Shown: one piece after another, positions 24,971 through 35,949 of the stretch
Layout of the letters: each line of letters begins with the position of its first letter
How positions within the stretch are numbered: position 1 is the first letter of the stretch
Assembly: GCF_020921035.1 (NCBI RefSeq)
Contig: NC_063151.1
Location: forward strand, 18,978,934 to 19,042,933
Origin: Rhodamnia argentea
Lineage: Eukaryota; Streptophyta; Magnoliopsida; Myrtales; Myrtaceae
Reading direction: 5' to 3'
DNA length: 64,000 nt
Notes under the pieces: generated by a model
Databases searched by the model: none
Seen by the model: the letters and a program-made list of their open reading frames with translations, nothing else
Told to the model about the DNA's origin: nothing
Program-made: the position numbers and the translations under genes

Positions 24971-25690
24971 GTCTCTCTCTTGCTGCGCTTTAAACTGTAG
25001 CAGACTATTGTCCCTTTGTGATCTTACCCCGGTTTTGTTCATTAGCTTGCGCATTTGAGTGTTTAAGCAAATTATGACAGGCTCTCAAAGCCGGATTTAG
25101 AGGGGACAACTATTGTCTCGATTTGTCGCCTCTCTTGTTTTCACATGCAAGATTGAGATTGTCTTAATGGTTATTCACATGTTTTTGGCATGAAGTTTGT
25201 GTTTTCACTTATTTGCTGAACCTCACATGCAAGATTGAGCTTGCTGGTTTTTTTTTTTTTTTGGCCCTTTGATTGGATGCCTGATTCGTGAGCATCGATT
25301 GTTAAATAAGACTCAAATTATGTAAAATCAAATTTTAAGTAACACACAATATTTGATCGTTAAATCTGAAATCGCGATCGGATCTATTCATTGAAAAGAA
25401 TCGGTTTCATACATTTATTATGTACCCATAGGTGCTATATTGGATTTGAATTAGGTTTCGGATCTATTTATATTTATTGACTGCCTCTATTATGTTGTTG
25501 CTAGAAAGTACTACTATTTCTTCTTTTCTGATCCTTCGATAAGATGATTCATTCTCATGCTAAAATTCAATCATAGTTTAGTTAACCAATTATAGATGCC
25601 TACAATCATGTCTAGGTTTTTGTTGAATAATTTTAGTTCTTGTATCATTACTTCATTGATTGAATTGGTATTTGGATAAGGGTTCCCCTA
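24971..25690. other. AT-rich intergenic sequence
   Basis: No coding pattern. A short direct repeat ('cacatgcaagattgag' at about 25141 and 25227) and a T-run near 25245-25262 are the only structures noticed. Confidence 0.3.
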
Positions 25691-25691
25691 T

Positions 25692-26163
25692 CAGAATAAT
25701 TTAGACAAATTTTGTTGGCTTTGATTGCCTTATTGAAATTAAGTTCGTGAGTTTTATTACTCTTATCTCTTCCTTATCTACGAATGATTAAGTAACAACA
25801 AATGACAATTCGATTCTATAGAATGACATTTAAAATAATTTTTTTACTGTTAGAATTTGAGATTGAAGAAACAGAACTCAGTTTTCCGTAAATTTTTGTT
25901 TTATTTTCAATCGATAATCATAATTAAGATAGGCTCTCATTGGACAACGAATAAGCTCTGTGTTTTTTGTTTCCCTCGATCATGGTCCAAATTATTGTTA
26001 ATTGGTAAAAAGTCCAATTTTCCAGCGATTTGACACTACCAACGACAAGATTAGGACTCGATTACACGAATTTTTATAATATTTGGGACTTAATTTCCCT
26101 TTTTGAAGCATTTGGACTCAATTACACTCGGTAAAACGTTTAATATTTTTAGTATAAATTTCG
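25692..26163 (+). repeat. Left arm of a 0.45-kb inverted repeat pair
   Basis: Matches the reverse complement of about 30945-31385. Shared words include 'tttagacaaattttgttg', 'ctcagttttccgtaaa/ttttg' and 'gacactaccaacgacaagat'. Divergence is visible but modest. No coding capacity. The arms enclose about 4.8 kb. Confidence 0.8.
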
Positions 26164-26320
26164 GACATACCACGTGATTGAATCCATCGAGAGTTGACTA
26201 AAGGCTCGACACTCACTTCGGCCTGCCCCAGTCCTCGTTGAAATAATTCGTCATTTACAAATAATTAAGAAACTGGATTGAACTAGGCGTGAAAAGGATT
26301 TATTATTGAAATGAAGAGAA

Positions 26321-26563
26321 TTGGTGCTTGATCATGATTTGTCTTCCCTTTCTTCGGCCCCATCAACTCCACCATCGAATCCCTTCTCGTCAGCTGCACA
26401 TTCTAAATTTCTTTTGTATGTGAAGAACAATCTTAATCGGTTCTCGGATGTTTTAGAATCTCAAACCGAATCGTTTCAAAGCCATGGTCGCTCAGCGTTT
26501 CCTTTCGAAACCATTCCTTCATCATCTCCAAATGACTTGATCTTATATGCTTGTAGAACATAG
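26321..26563 (+). other. Unassigned ORF, Ser/Pro-rich
   Basis: A plus-strand frame of 80 codons that begins with TTG rather than ATG and reads through HSKFLLYVKNNLNRFSDVLE. Codon use looks gene-like, so it may be a fragment of a host exon lying next to the DUF1644 fragment, but I do not recognise the family. Confidence 0.25.
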
Positions 26564-26740
26564 TCTCCATGAAGTAGTTGTTCTTTCAATTGCAGTATAA
26601 GATTCTGCAGTTCAGGGTTTGCTCTCAAACAAAAGCATCTAATTTCCAACGAGCTTTCACTGCCCCGATACATATATTTGTGGTGCTCGTGTACTTGCAG
26701 ATTCTCATCAGTAGCGTAAGAGGGATCTTGTCAGATTCTG

Positions 26741-26930
26741 TCATGGGGGATAATCAGTTGGATATTGACTGGGAAGATGAGGTTTGTCCCTTTTGTTTAG
26801 ATTATCCTCACAGTGGTGCTCTTCTCCGGTGCTCGTCTTAGAACAAAGGCTGTCGTCCCTTTGCATGCGATACAGAGCACTTGCACTCCTTTGGACCGGT
26901 TTAGAAGTGCATACGACGTCATATACAATT
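26741..26930 (+). pseudogene. DUF1644 zinc-finger protein fragment
   Basis: Starts with MGDNQLDIDWEDEVCPFCLD and continues YPHSGALLRCSS, then an in-frame TAG, then NKGCRPFACDTEHLHS. The expected LDRF(R/K)SAY follows only in another frame after a small deletion that removes the 'NC' residues. Plant DUF1644 proteins have CPICLDFPHNGVLLQCSS, then KGCRPFVCDTDHLHSNCLDR. It is therefore a broken copy with one stop and one frame change in about 180 nt. No downstream part of the gene was found. Confidence 0.7.
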
Positions 26931-27384
26931 TTTTTTTTTCATCTTTTGGGCTTCTCATTTCATTCCCGCATTTTTTTATAAATAGATCAGATCACTTCCA
27001 CGGAAAAATTTTCAACATTTCAGCTCTGACCCCAGCAATTAAAGTACATGACGCGTTCCTCAACGACTCATCGGCCTATCGCCGCCTCTCGTCCCGGTCG
27101 CGGTAGCTCCCGGCAACTATCCCCTCGAGCTCCAACCTTGATTCGGGCGAGCAGCCGGAGATCAGCCCGCTCCGGCTCCCGAGTAGAGCCTTCGAATGGT
27201 ACAAGTCAAGAATCATTATATTGATATCCAGTTTCTACCAAGTAATAAATAAGATATGATATAAAGATATTCGACTTTAAATCCATGATCCACCAACGGG
27301 AAATCTCCGTATTTCTTATCATTTCCTATATAGTCTTATCCCGATTAGAAATGCGGACCATCAAAAAACTTTCTAACAGGCCTG

Positions 27385-27433
<49 letters not shown>

Positions 27434-27535
27434 AAGGTTTACTTTCAAATGCAATCAATTAGTCTCAAATCCGAGTCGGCGAATCCACTCGTCGGTAAAA
27501 AGTTCCACCGCAACCATGCGCGTGCGCTCAAAAAG
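26845..27535 (+). repeat. Tandem duplication, copy 1
   Basis: Begins inside the DUF1644 fragment (aaaggctgtcgtccctttgc) and runs to 'catgcgcgtgcgctcaaaaag' at about 27517. The same order of sequence recurs at 27793-28462. This copy has an expanded (TA)n tract at 27389-27430 that copy 2 lacks. Confidence 0.85.
27389..27430. repeat. (TA)n microsatellite
   Basis: Uninterrupted TA dinucleotide run of about 42 bp in copy 1 of the duplication; the equivalent place in copy 2 (about 28336-28345) has only about five TA units. Confidence 0.95.
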
Positions 27536-27792
27536 AAATGCAACTAATTTTTTTTCTTATTTTAATTTTTTCACCTTTGCTTGCCGCCACCGCCGCCGCC
27601 GCTTTTTTTTCAAAAAGAAAAAATATTTTACAAAGTTCATTTTTCACCAAACAACATTTTCGTCAAAGTTGCTTTTTAAATGTGTTTTTAAAATAAACTT
27701 TACCAAACACTACTTGCATTTTGAAAAAGGCCTTTAGCCAAAGGTATTTGCATTTTCTCAAAGTCCCTTGGCCAAATGCTGAACCAAACAGG
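27536..27792. mobile_element. Possible MITE piece between the two duplicates
   Basis: Non-coding sequence with a (gccgcc)n stretch at about 27582-27601 and an end reading 'gctgaaccaaacagggcc', whose reverse complement (ggccctgtttgg) is common at ends of plant hAT-type MITEs. A matching opposite end was not found. Confidence 0.3.
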
Positions 27793-28462
27793 GCCAAAGG
27801 CTGTTGTCCCTTTGCATGCGATACAGATCACTTGCACTCCTTTGGACCCGTTTAGAAAGTGCATACGACGTCATATACAATTTTTTTTTCATCTTTTGGG
27901 CTTCTCATTTCATTCCCGCATTTTTTTATAAATAGATCAGATCACTTCCACGGAAAAATTTTCAACATTTCAGCTTTGACCCCAGCAATTCAAGTACATG
28001 GCGCGTTCCTCAACGACTCATCGGCCTATTGCTGCCTCTCGTCCCGGTCGCGGCAGCTCCTTGTAGCTATCCCCTTGAGCTCCAACCCGATCCGGGGCGA
28101 GCAGACGGAGATCAGCCCGCTCCGACTCCCAAGTAGAGCCTCCGAATGGTACAAGTCGGGAATCATTATATTGATATCCAACTTCTATCGAGCAATGGAT
28201 AGGATAGGATATAAAGAAATTCGACTTTAAATCCGCAGTCCACCAACGGGAATCTCTGAATTACTTATCATATCCTATATAGTCTTATCCTGATTAGAAA
28301 TGGGGACCATCAAAAAACTTTCCAACAGGCCCGCCTATATATATAAATAAAAAAAAGAAAGTTTACTTTCAAATGCAATCAATTAGTCTCAAATCCGAGT
28401 CGGCGAATCCACTCGCTAGTAAAAAGGGCCACCGCAACCATGCGCGTGCGCTCAAAAAGAAG
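27793..28462 (+). repeat. Tandem duplication, copy 2
   Basis: Diverged copy of 26845-27535 (aaaggctgttgtccctttgc ... catgcgcgtgcgctcaaaaag). It contains only the 3' part of the DUF1644 fragment (GCCPFACDTDHLHS in one frame), so the duplication occurred after, or together with, decay of that gene. Confidence 0.85.
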
Positions 28463-28814
28463 AATGGAAGGCTCCAAAGGAGTCCTCCACTCTCAATGTC
28501 TTCCAAATCAAATCGAGTGAGAGATTTTTAAACTTTACGAAGGTCATCGATGGTGTCGGAGTCTTTGACTTTTGGAACAAATTTTCCAACTCAAGAAAAG
28601 ATAAGGGGGGTGTCTCCCACCTCTTTTAATTATGGAAAGAGCAGACTCCCTTAGCTTTTCGTAGCGACGCGTGACTTCGCCATTTCTCCTCGTCAAAAAA
28701 TGCACATCAAAAGCTCATCGAAGCCGAGATTTTCAATGATTCATTTCAAAAGTCTCAGTAAATTCTCTTTAGCTTAGTATTCTTGGATTATCAATTTCGG
28801 GAGAGTTACTAAAC

Positions 28815-29200
28815 AAATCCTAAACCTATTGTAGTTTTACCAATTTAGTATTAAATTTTGTTTTTATCAATTCAGTCTTTAACCTTTTACAGGAAAAATT
28901 ATTAAAAAAGTCCTAAACCTATTACACTTTTGCCAATTCGGTCTCATCCCTTTTAATTTTGCCGATTGAATTTTAAACCTATTGCATTTGTGCCAGTTTA
29001 GTCCCGAACCTTTTTTTTTTTTTTTGTTAATTCAGTTATAAGCCTCTTGCATTTGTGTCAATTCAGTCCATCCGGCCAACTTTAGGCGGTCGGAAGTGGA
29101 CAATTTTTAATAATATTTTGAGATTTTTTGAATTATTTTTGTGTTTTTTTTTTCTCTTTTCTTTTTTCTTTCTTTCTTCTACTTATGGTCAGTCGCGGCC
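28815..29200 (+). mobile_element. Partial GC-core foldback MITE (nested left ends)
   Basis: Two successive left ends with 'agttactaaacaaatcctaaacct' type starts (about 28815 and 28905), then periodic 'ccaattcagtcctaaacct' units, 'cagtccatccggcc', 'aataatattttgagatttttt' and a pyrimidine-rich tract (29125-29190). The GC-rich core and right arm are absent or cut short. Confidence 0.5.
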
Positions 29201-30944
29201 GGATAACAATTAACTCGTTAGTTCATCACTAACAAAGAGATTAGTTTTGTGGATAATCATAAATATGTGGGCAGATATGTGGTCGAAACGAAAGCCTTCT
29301 CACATTGGCTTTAAAAGGTTACGACATACCCATTACCTCGGTCCCAAGACGTCATACAGACTTATCCGAGATCTCAAGTCTCTTTGAAACCTGGTCATGC
29401 AGATTCTCTCTCCTCCTCACAAACGCATATAGTAGTGGACCTTTACATGGTACTTGCAAGGATGAGAGAGATTGAGAAGAAAGGTATGGATAAGATAATC
29501 GCTTCTGTGAACAGTGAAACCTGTCATTAGATCCCCATTAAATATTCCTCCACAGTCACAGCTCTCTCTCTCTCTCTCTCTCTCTAGAAGGTGTCGTTGT
29601 TTCAAGTACTAGACAGTGTTGGAGATTGGGGGGGGGCCCTGCGCTTCCATGATGCTTCATCTTCAAGACCATTATCCGGAGGTTCCTCCATGTCTTTGGT
29701 GGGGGGCCGAAAACAAAGAAAGTTCTTTGGGCAACACATGTTGCTAATCATTTTGCTCCTTTCCAAGTTTTGAGCATCCAAGAGGAGAAGCCAAGCAAAG
29801 GGTTTTGGACAGATTAGGGTTTTCTGCAGCTTTGAAGTGGACTGCCACTACAGAGGCGAGTCATGGGGGCGCGAACCTGACAAAGAGGATGTCGAATTTT
29901 TGAAGCGTTAGAGATTTCAGAAATTGCATTCTTCTTCCTTTTGTTGCAAGAAGGACGAGAGTCTCCGATCACTGGCGAATTTCCTTGATGGATCTCTAGA
30001 TGAATGGAAAAAAATTTCGTTGCTGAAAAATCCCATAACCCGTCATCCCATTTGGGTAGTATTGATGGATTATACTTCGCAAATCTGAAAAAGAAAAGAG
30101 AGAGAGGGATTGGCCAAAGAAGTAACAAAGCCGGTTTTGCTACTTATTCGAAAAATAACGGATCGGTTAAAAAAGAATTTTATAGTTAAAACATGTGTAG
30201 TAATCTATTAGATCAAGCCGATCACGCATATTTTACTAAATATTGTGGAGCTCACGTTGGACCGCGTTAAATGTCATTCTCCGAAATGGGATCTTCCGAC
30301 GCTCCAATTAATTACCATAATGCTCGGGAAAGTATATAAATTTGCTTATTCTATCTTGTTAACATTGGAATGAGGATATAAAAAAAAAAATACTTAGCTT
30401 TAAAGGAAAAAAGTTGACTTGGGCTAGTACCGATCAGTTCCACTCCAATGGGTTCGCTAGTGCCAAATGAAAAGGACCAACACGTTTGCGCTGGTGAAGC
30501 TTATTTGAAAGAAGACTACATCCGCTGAATCAGATTGTCCCTCATATAGTACCAGAAACTAAGATTGTCCCAGAGATTTTGGCACTGTATGCTCTCCAGC
30601 TGTTTTGCTGAGCATTGCAGCAAAGATGGATTGCTCATGCTTAAAAATTCGATTTAAGATGGTATCAGAGTAGGGAGTAATGTGTGAAATTTTCGGAATC
30701 ATTCTTTTGCCGATCATTTATAAGGTCTCTTTCAATACATTGAGCTACTCAAATATTTTTACCCTACGAGAGTTAAATTCACACGCTTCATAATTCTCGT
30801 CATTTCGATATCCGGAGAAAAAATTGGACTTCTATAACAATTAACTGTGCACTCATTATATCTCTCTATATAATAGGAGAAACTCAAAAGTAATTTTTAT
30901 CTCAAACCGTTATATAACGTGCAATTCTCGTAGGTATCATTAAG
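29201..30944. other. Unassigned tract
   Basis: Contains a (CT)n microsatellite at about 29560-29585 and G-runs near 29629 and 29699. At about 30658-30670 the sequence tggtatcagagtaggg resembles an LTR primer-binding-site junction, but no intact element is visible. A small plus frame at 29591-29773 is unrecognised. Confidence 0.3.
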
Positions 30945-31385
30945 AGGAAAATTACACTGAAAACCTTAAATGTCTTACCAAGTGCAATTGAGTCCAAATA
31001 TTTCAGAAAGGGAAATTAAGTCCTAAATATCATTAAAAATCTGTGCAATCGAGTCCTAATCTTGTCGTCGGTAGTGTCAAGTCATTGGAAAATTGGACTT
31101 TCTACCAATTAAGAATAATTTGGACCGTGATCGAGGGGAAAAAAAAAAACAGGGCTCATTTTTTTGTCCAATGAGAGTCTATTTTAATTATGATTATCAA
31201 TTCAAAATAGAACAAAAATTTTACGGAAAACTGAGATTTGTTTCCTTAAATGTCGTTCATAGAATCAAAGAGTCATTTTCTATTGCTCAATCATTGATAG
31301 ATACGGAAGTGATAAGAGCAATAATACTCGTGAGCTGAATTTCATTAACACAATCAAAATCAACAAAATTTGTCTAAATTCGAAT
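30945..31385 (-). repeat. Right arm of the 0.45-kb inverted repeat pair
   Basis: Reverse-complement counterpart of 25692-26163, with the same order of shared words in opposite orientation. Its outer part (about 30945-31060) contains the periodic 'gcaattgagtccaaatattt' style seen in other intergenic repeats. Confidence 0.8.
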
Positions 31386-31549
31386 CTCTCGTTTTCTCAA
31401 GAGTAGTTTAAGATTATTTTTGTCCATATAGACGAGCACGAATGCATCATCATTGGCTTTACCTAAATAATGTGGTGCGCACGTGTTGACTTTCCGTCCA
31501 TTCGAAACATTATAAATTGCCCAATTTTACAAGTATTTCCATTATTTTC

Positions 31550-31735
31550 GTATCCGTAATAGTGCGAAATGAAAGCCCGGCTCCAAGTTGTTCAAAAATA
31601 GTGGAATAGTGGGTTGAGATTCTCGATTCTTTGTCTTAGAATTAGTCGGTTCTATTTCTTGATGAAAGCGGGGAAGGGATATAACTCGGCGGTAGAGTGT
31701 CACCTTGACGCGGTGGAAGTGATCAGATACGGGCG
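31550..31735 (+). other. Plastid-derived insert (NUPT)
   Basis: The sequence from 'gtgcgaaatgaaagcccggc' through 'gattagtcggttctatttct' (allowing for changes) to 31726 resembles the plastid inverted-repeat region just upstream of and including trnV-GAC. It diverges after about 31726. This is based on recall of plastid sequence, not a search. Confidence 0.7.
31675..31726 (+). pseudogene. trnV-GAC: Decayed plastid trnV-GAC
   Basis: agggatataactcggcggta followed by gagtgtcaccttgacg matches plastid tRNA-Val(GAC) with a few changes (A to G in the D arm, T to C after the anticodon GAC). The T arm and acceptor 3' strand are missing, so it cannot fold into a full tRNA. Confidence 0.8.
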
Positions 31736-32540
31736 TTCTCTACCTAGTTCAATGTAATCGGAAGAAAACGTGTAAACCCATTGTACCACACACATTTCTT
31801 AAGTCACTCTAAACCAATCGAATGCAACATTTGCACGTTTCCCATCGCATTAATCGTGTCGGTCTATAGTGCGGTCCTACGTCGACCAAATTGACAACCC
31901 TTGTTTTGCCTGGGATTATCACTCTATTTGCTCTACTACATGCATTTGACTGAAAAATTATCTAAAAATTTTTAAATATATTGTACGATGGTCAATTTAG
32001 TTCTAAACGTTTTAATTGTATTGTAAGTAATGAGTAAATAGAGCAAAACGAGATACGGGTCGCTTTGATTCATGTTTCTCTTGTATTCATATATCTTTTT
32101 GAAATTTATGTATCTTCCGAATTCATCTATCTCTTCAATCCATGAACTTATTTAATTGATGTATTTCTTCTTCAAGTCTTTTCACTTCAATTTTTATCTA
32201 AGTGTGCCGGTTTCGAGAAGTGTTCGATATGGTCCAGTTTGCATAGCTCCAATTCAAACGGTTCGAGATGTTATATCTAAGGAGGCAAAGTTCGTGAAGT
32301 TGCTCGGTACCGTTGGCGGGAACTAACCGCCTTAACGAGATTCGATTAGCTGTACTTCACCTCCTATGTAATTCTATTACAATTTTATAGCGATTTGATT
32401 TGTAATCATATTATCGATTGCTCATTGACCATGATCATTATCGAAGTTGTTATCGCCTTCTCGGTGTTATTATTTTTCTGATTACAACAAAAAGCGTTAC
32501 GTATTACTCCCAATACTTTAACGTGTGCGCAGTATTCAAA
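31736..32540. other. Unassigned intergenic sequence
   Basis: AT-rich and non-coding; 'gtcaatttagttctaaacgttt' at about 31991 is another half-unit of the periodic intergenic repeats. Nothing else is recognised. Confidence 0.3.
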
Positions 32541-32544
32541 AAAA

Positions 32545-32775
32545 TTGTGCCAATTAATTCTAAATATTTCGACAATTTGTCAATTTAGTTCTAAATCTTT
32601 CAATAATTTACCAATATAATTCTTTTGACTGATTATCTTAAAAACAAATTTATGACTGAACTGCTAAATTTTCAAAAGATTTAGTACTAAATTGACATAA
32701 TTAAAATATTTAAGACTAAATTAATATATTATAAAAAAAATTGTTACTAAAGTAACACAATTAAAAAAAATTCAG
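32545..32775. mobile_element. Short foldback MITE
   Basis: The left half ('gtgccaattaattctaaata', 'gtcaatttagttctaaatct') and the right half ('agatttagtactaaattgac', 'aagactaaattaatat') are inverted copies around a centre near 32640. About 230 bp, non-coding. Confidence 0.55.
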
Positions 32776-33805
32776 ATTGAGTTTATCGTCGTCGGATAAA
32801 TTGATAACTTTTTTTTTTTTTTGGTCAATTATCCCCCGCATGATAGCAGCGCCAGGAAAGCGAGATGGTGCGGGGTGTGTTGTCGCATCAACTTATCCAC
32901 AAACGATCAGTCCTGTCGGTGTCGGCCTCGACTTCCCCCTCGAAGAAGAGACTTTTGGAAAGTCTACAAATTTCGAGCCTGTCTCGATACGATCTCTCGT
33001 TTCTTGCTAGGATTCTTGTTCCTTAAATTTTGCTGACCTTGACTTTTTCACATACGATGAAGAGGCCATGAAGTCAATAAGAACTTCTAGAGTTGAGTAG
33101 TCTCCTTCTCCAATCTCATTTTCTATATTCGTCGTAGAAACATGGGACGCGTTTAAGAGTGTCAAAACCAAATAATACATCCGAATCGAAACACGAACCG
33201 ACCCGAATTTTCGACTTTGGGTCGTGTTTTGAGTCGGATTTGTCACGTGCAACTTCAGTTTGCCAAACATGATTTTCTTTTTGTTTTTATTCTTCTTTTT
33301 TTTTTGTCTATATTAGAAAGACCAAAATTTATGTTTTCATATCTATACAAGCAAATATGAGCAACTATTGTGATGTGTGCAAAATACTTAGATCTATAAT
33401 ATATTAGCAAAATTACTCTATTACGAAATAGTTGAATATTACATAATGAAGGGAACCATACACAATGCCAATAAATTGTAAAGATCACACACACACACAT
33501 ATCTATTTGTATAGAAAGAGAAGAATATTTTAGGCAAGGTTTGTTCAGTAAAAAACGAATGATTTACCTAAAAGTGATCGGCTATATCACTTGAACTAAT
33601 TAGTCAACAAAAAATATTTTCATATTGACAACAATTTATGTCTAAACATTTTGTGAATGATGAAAATATTTTTCATTCATTCATTTTTTAAGCAATATGG
33701 GCTATCATTGAAAAAAATTGTGAAACAAACAAAGCTTTATAATTTAAATGTAAAAAAGAAACATGAAACCCGACCCGACTTGATCGCTTTAAGTTATATC
33801 TTTAG
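32776..33805. other. Unassigned intergenic sequence
   Basis: Contains a T-run near 32808-32822, a short (CA)n near 33487-33500 and 'cgaacccgacc'-style phrases (33180-33245) common in plant repeats. No gene supported. Confidence 0.3.
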
Positions 33806-34495
33806 TGATTTAGGTTGGATCGGGTCAAGCACATTTCTCTATTGTTTCAAGTTGGGTATCATGAAAACCCGACACAACCCATTGACATAAGTACACTCGT
33901 CCATTACAATTCTAATTCTCACATCCGATTTGCATCTCCACCAAACCCTAACAATTAATCCCCCCCCTCTCTCTTATTGTACGGAGGCCAATTTAGTCAT
34001 AAACCTTTTAATTGTGTCAATTTAGTCCTAAATTTTTTTACTATAATGCGGTTTTCCGACTAAATATTTAAATCTGGAGGAACATCCTTCTTGGTCGAGT
34101 CAGGTCAAGCACATCCCTCTATTGTTTTGAGTGGGGTATCATGAAAACCAAACCCGACCCATTGACACCCGCACACGTGGCCACTGCAATTCTAATTCTC
34201 ACATATGACTTACATCTCTACCAAACACTAACAATCAATCCTCCCCCCACCTCTCTCTCCCACCATCAGCCATGCCTCCCTCCATGGTCTCGACTCAAGG
34301 TTGAACCATCGCCATGTGTGGAGGTCACACCACCATTCGAAAAAATTATCTAAAAAGTCATAAACTTATTGTACGAAAGCAACTTAATCCTAAATTTTTC
34401 AATTGTGCCAATTTAGCCATAAAATTTTTGACGATTTGTCGGTTGCATTCTTTCGACCAAATATCAAAATCCAAAGGGACATCCTTCCTGACCTA
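33806..34495 (+). repeat. Tandemly duplicated repeat, period about 285 bp
   Basis: Two diverged copies, about 33806-34090 and 34091-34495. Each has 'gggtatcatgaaaacc', 'gacccattgaca', 'caattctaattctcacat', a C/T-rich tract, then periodic 'gccaatttagtcataaa' units and 'ggaacatccttcttgg'. Non-coding. Confidence 0.7.
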
Positions 34496-35060
34496 GGAGG
34501 AGCTCGACGCGAACATCAAGTTGTGAGAGAGAGAAGGGGAGGGGATAAAAAGTCTTTGCGAGTACCGACCCCACACTATATTTTAGGGAAATCGTATTGC
34601 TAAGGAGAATGCTTTCACGATACTGTGATCTTGTTGGTTATTTCTGATCATATATCCACACAATATCACCGCATGCTTTGCATAAATCACTCATTAATTG
34701 AAACATCGTTAAGTCGGAAATAATGCCAGTCTTGTCAAACTATTAGGCTAGCGACTTCTTATTGCTAATTGGCCATTATTCCTTGGAGGACGAATTCTCC
34801 AATCTAGCATGGTTTTGAACAGTTGCGAGGCATCATTTCTAAATGACATCAACTTTACGAAAAGGAAATTGTCCTTCCCCAAGCATTTTTCATCTCTCTT
34901 TTTCTCCGTCTCTCTGACCCAACTAGCCCAAGCAATTATTACTTTATTAGCATACAGAGGAGGAAAAAGCCTCCCAACTTACCACTATAAATGGCACTCC
35001 CAACACCTTCCATAATACTTTGCCAACCTCATTGTCCTCGCCCCACTGAACCACACTCAA
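34496..35060 (+). promoter_or_regulatory. D14 upstream region with a TATA box
   Basis: TATAAAT at 34986-34992, 75 nt upstream of the D14 start codon, is a well-placed TATA box. The leader between them is rich in C and A. The rest of the upstream stretch has no recognised feature. Confidence 0.55.
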
Positions 35061-35949
35061 ATGAGTCAGAACCTCTTGGACGCCCTCAACGTCCGAGTCG
35101 TCGGCGACGGCGACCGGGTCCTCGTCCTCGCTCACGGCTTCGGGACCGACCAATCCGCGTGGCAGCGCATCCTCCCCTCCTTCCTCCCGTACTACCGCGT
35201 CGTCCTCTACGACCTCGTGTGCGCCGGCAGTGTCAATCCGGGCTGCTTCGATTTCCGGCGCTACTCCACGCTCGACGGCTACGTCGATGACCTGCTCTCC
35301 ATTCTCGACGCCCTGGGCATCGACCGTTGCGCGTATGTCGGGCACTCGGTGTCGGCCATGATTGGAATCCTGGCCGCCATCCGACGCCCGCGCCTCTTCA
35401 CCAAGCTCGTCCTCATCGGAGCCTCGCCAAGGTACGCACATTCCGGACTCAAGTAGACTCGAATTTGTATCAGTAGTTTTCAAAGTTTCGCTCCGACACT
35501 AAGAGCATGTGTGTATTAGGTTCTTGAACGATGAAGATTACCATTGCGGGTTCGAGCGAGAGCAGATCGAGCAAGTTTTCACGGCGATGCAGTCGAATTA
35601 CGAGGCGTGGGTGAACGGTTACGCGCCCTTAGCCGTGGGGTCCGATGTCCCGGCAGCGGTCCGCGAGTTCAGCCGGACATTGTTCAACATGAGGCCCGAC
35701 ATATCGCTCTTCGTGCTACGCACGGTCTTCAACAGCGACTTGAGGGGTGTGCTGGGCCTCGTGACGGTGCCCTGCTGTATAATCCAGACCGCTCACGACG
35801 TCGCGATACCGACATCGGCGGCGACTTACCTGACGAGCCACTTGGGCGGTCCGAACACGATGGAGGTGGTGGAAACGGAGGGCCACCTGCCGCATCTCAC
35901 TGCACCAAGGCAGTTCACTGAGGTGCTCCGGCGAGTGCTTTCGCGGTGA
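35061..35949 (+). CDS. D14: Strigolactone receptor D14 (alpha/beta hydrolase)
   Basis: Two exons, 35061-35431 and 35520-35949, joined across an 88-nt GT-AG intron; 266 residues. D14 binds and hydrolyses strigolactones and then recruits the F-box protein MAX2/D3 to degrade SMXL/D53 repressors, controlling shoot branching. The catalytic triad is intact: Ser96 in GHSVSAM, Asp217 in QTAHDVAIP and His246 in EGHLPHL, each one residue earlier than in Arabidopsis (S97/D218/H247). The oxyanion segment [12 protein letters not shown] and the lid region ([29 protein letters not shown]) are typical of D14 rather than KAI2 or DLK2. Its single intron falls at the usual site, within the Arg codon of SPR/FLNDED. 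It is much richer in GC than its AT-rich surroundings. The next gene, VDAC, lies 1.4 kb downstream on the same strand. Confidence 0.95.

Noticed and set aside
35544-35921. Second long ORF over D14 exon 2
   Set aside because: Overlapping frame in a GC-rich exon; the D14 frame has the conserved catalytic residues.
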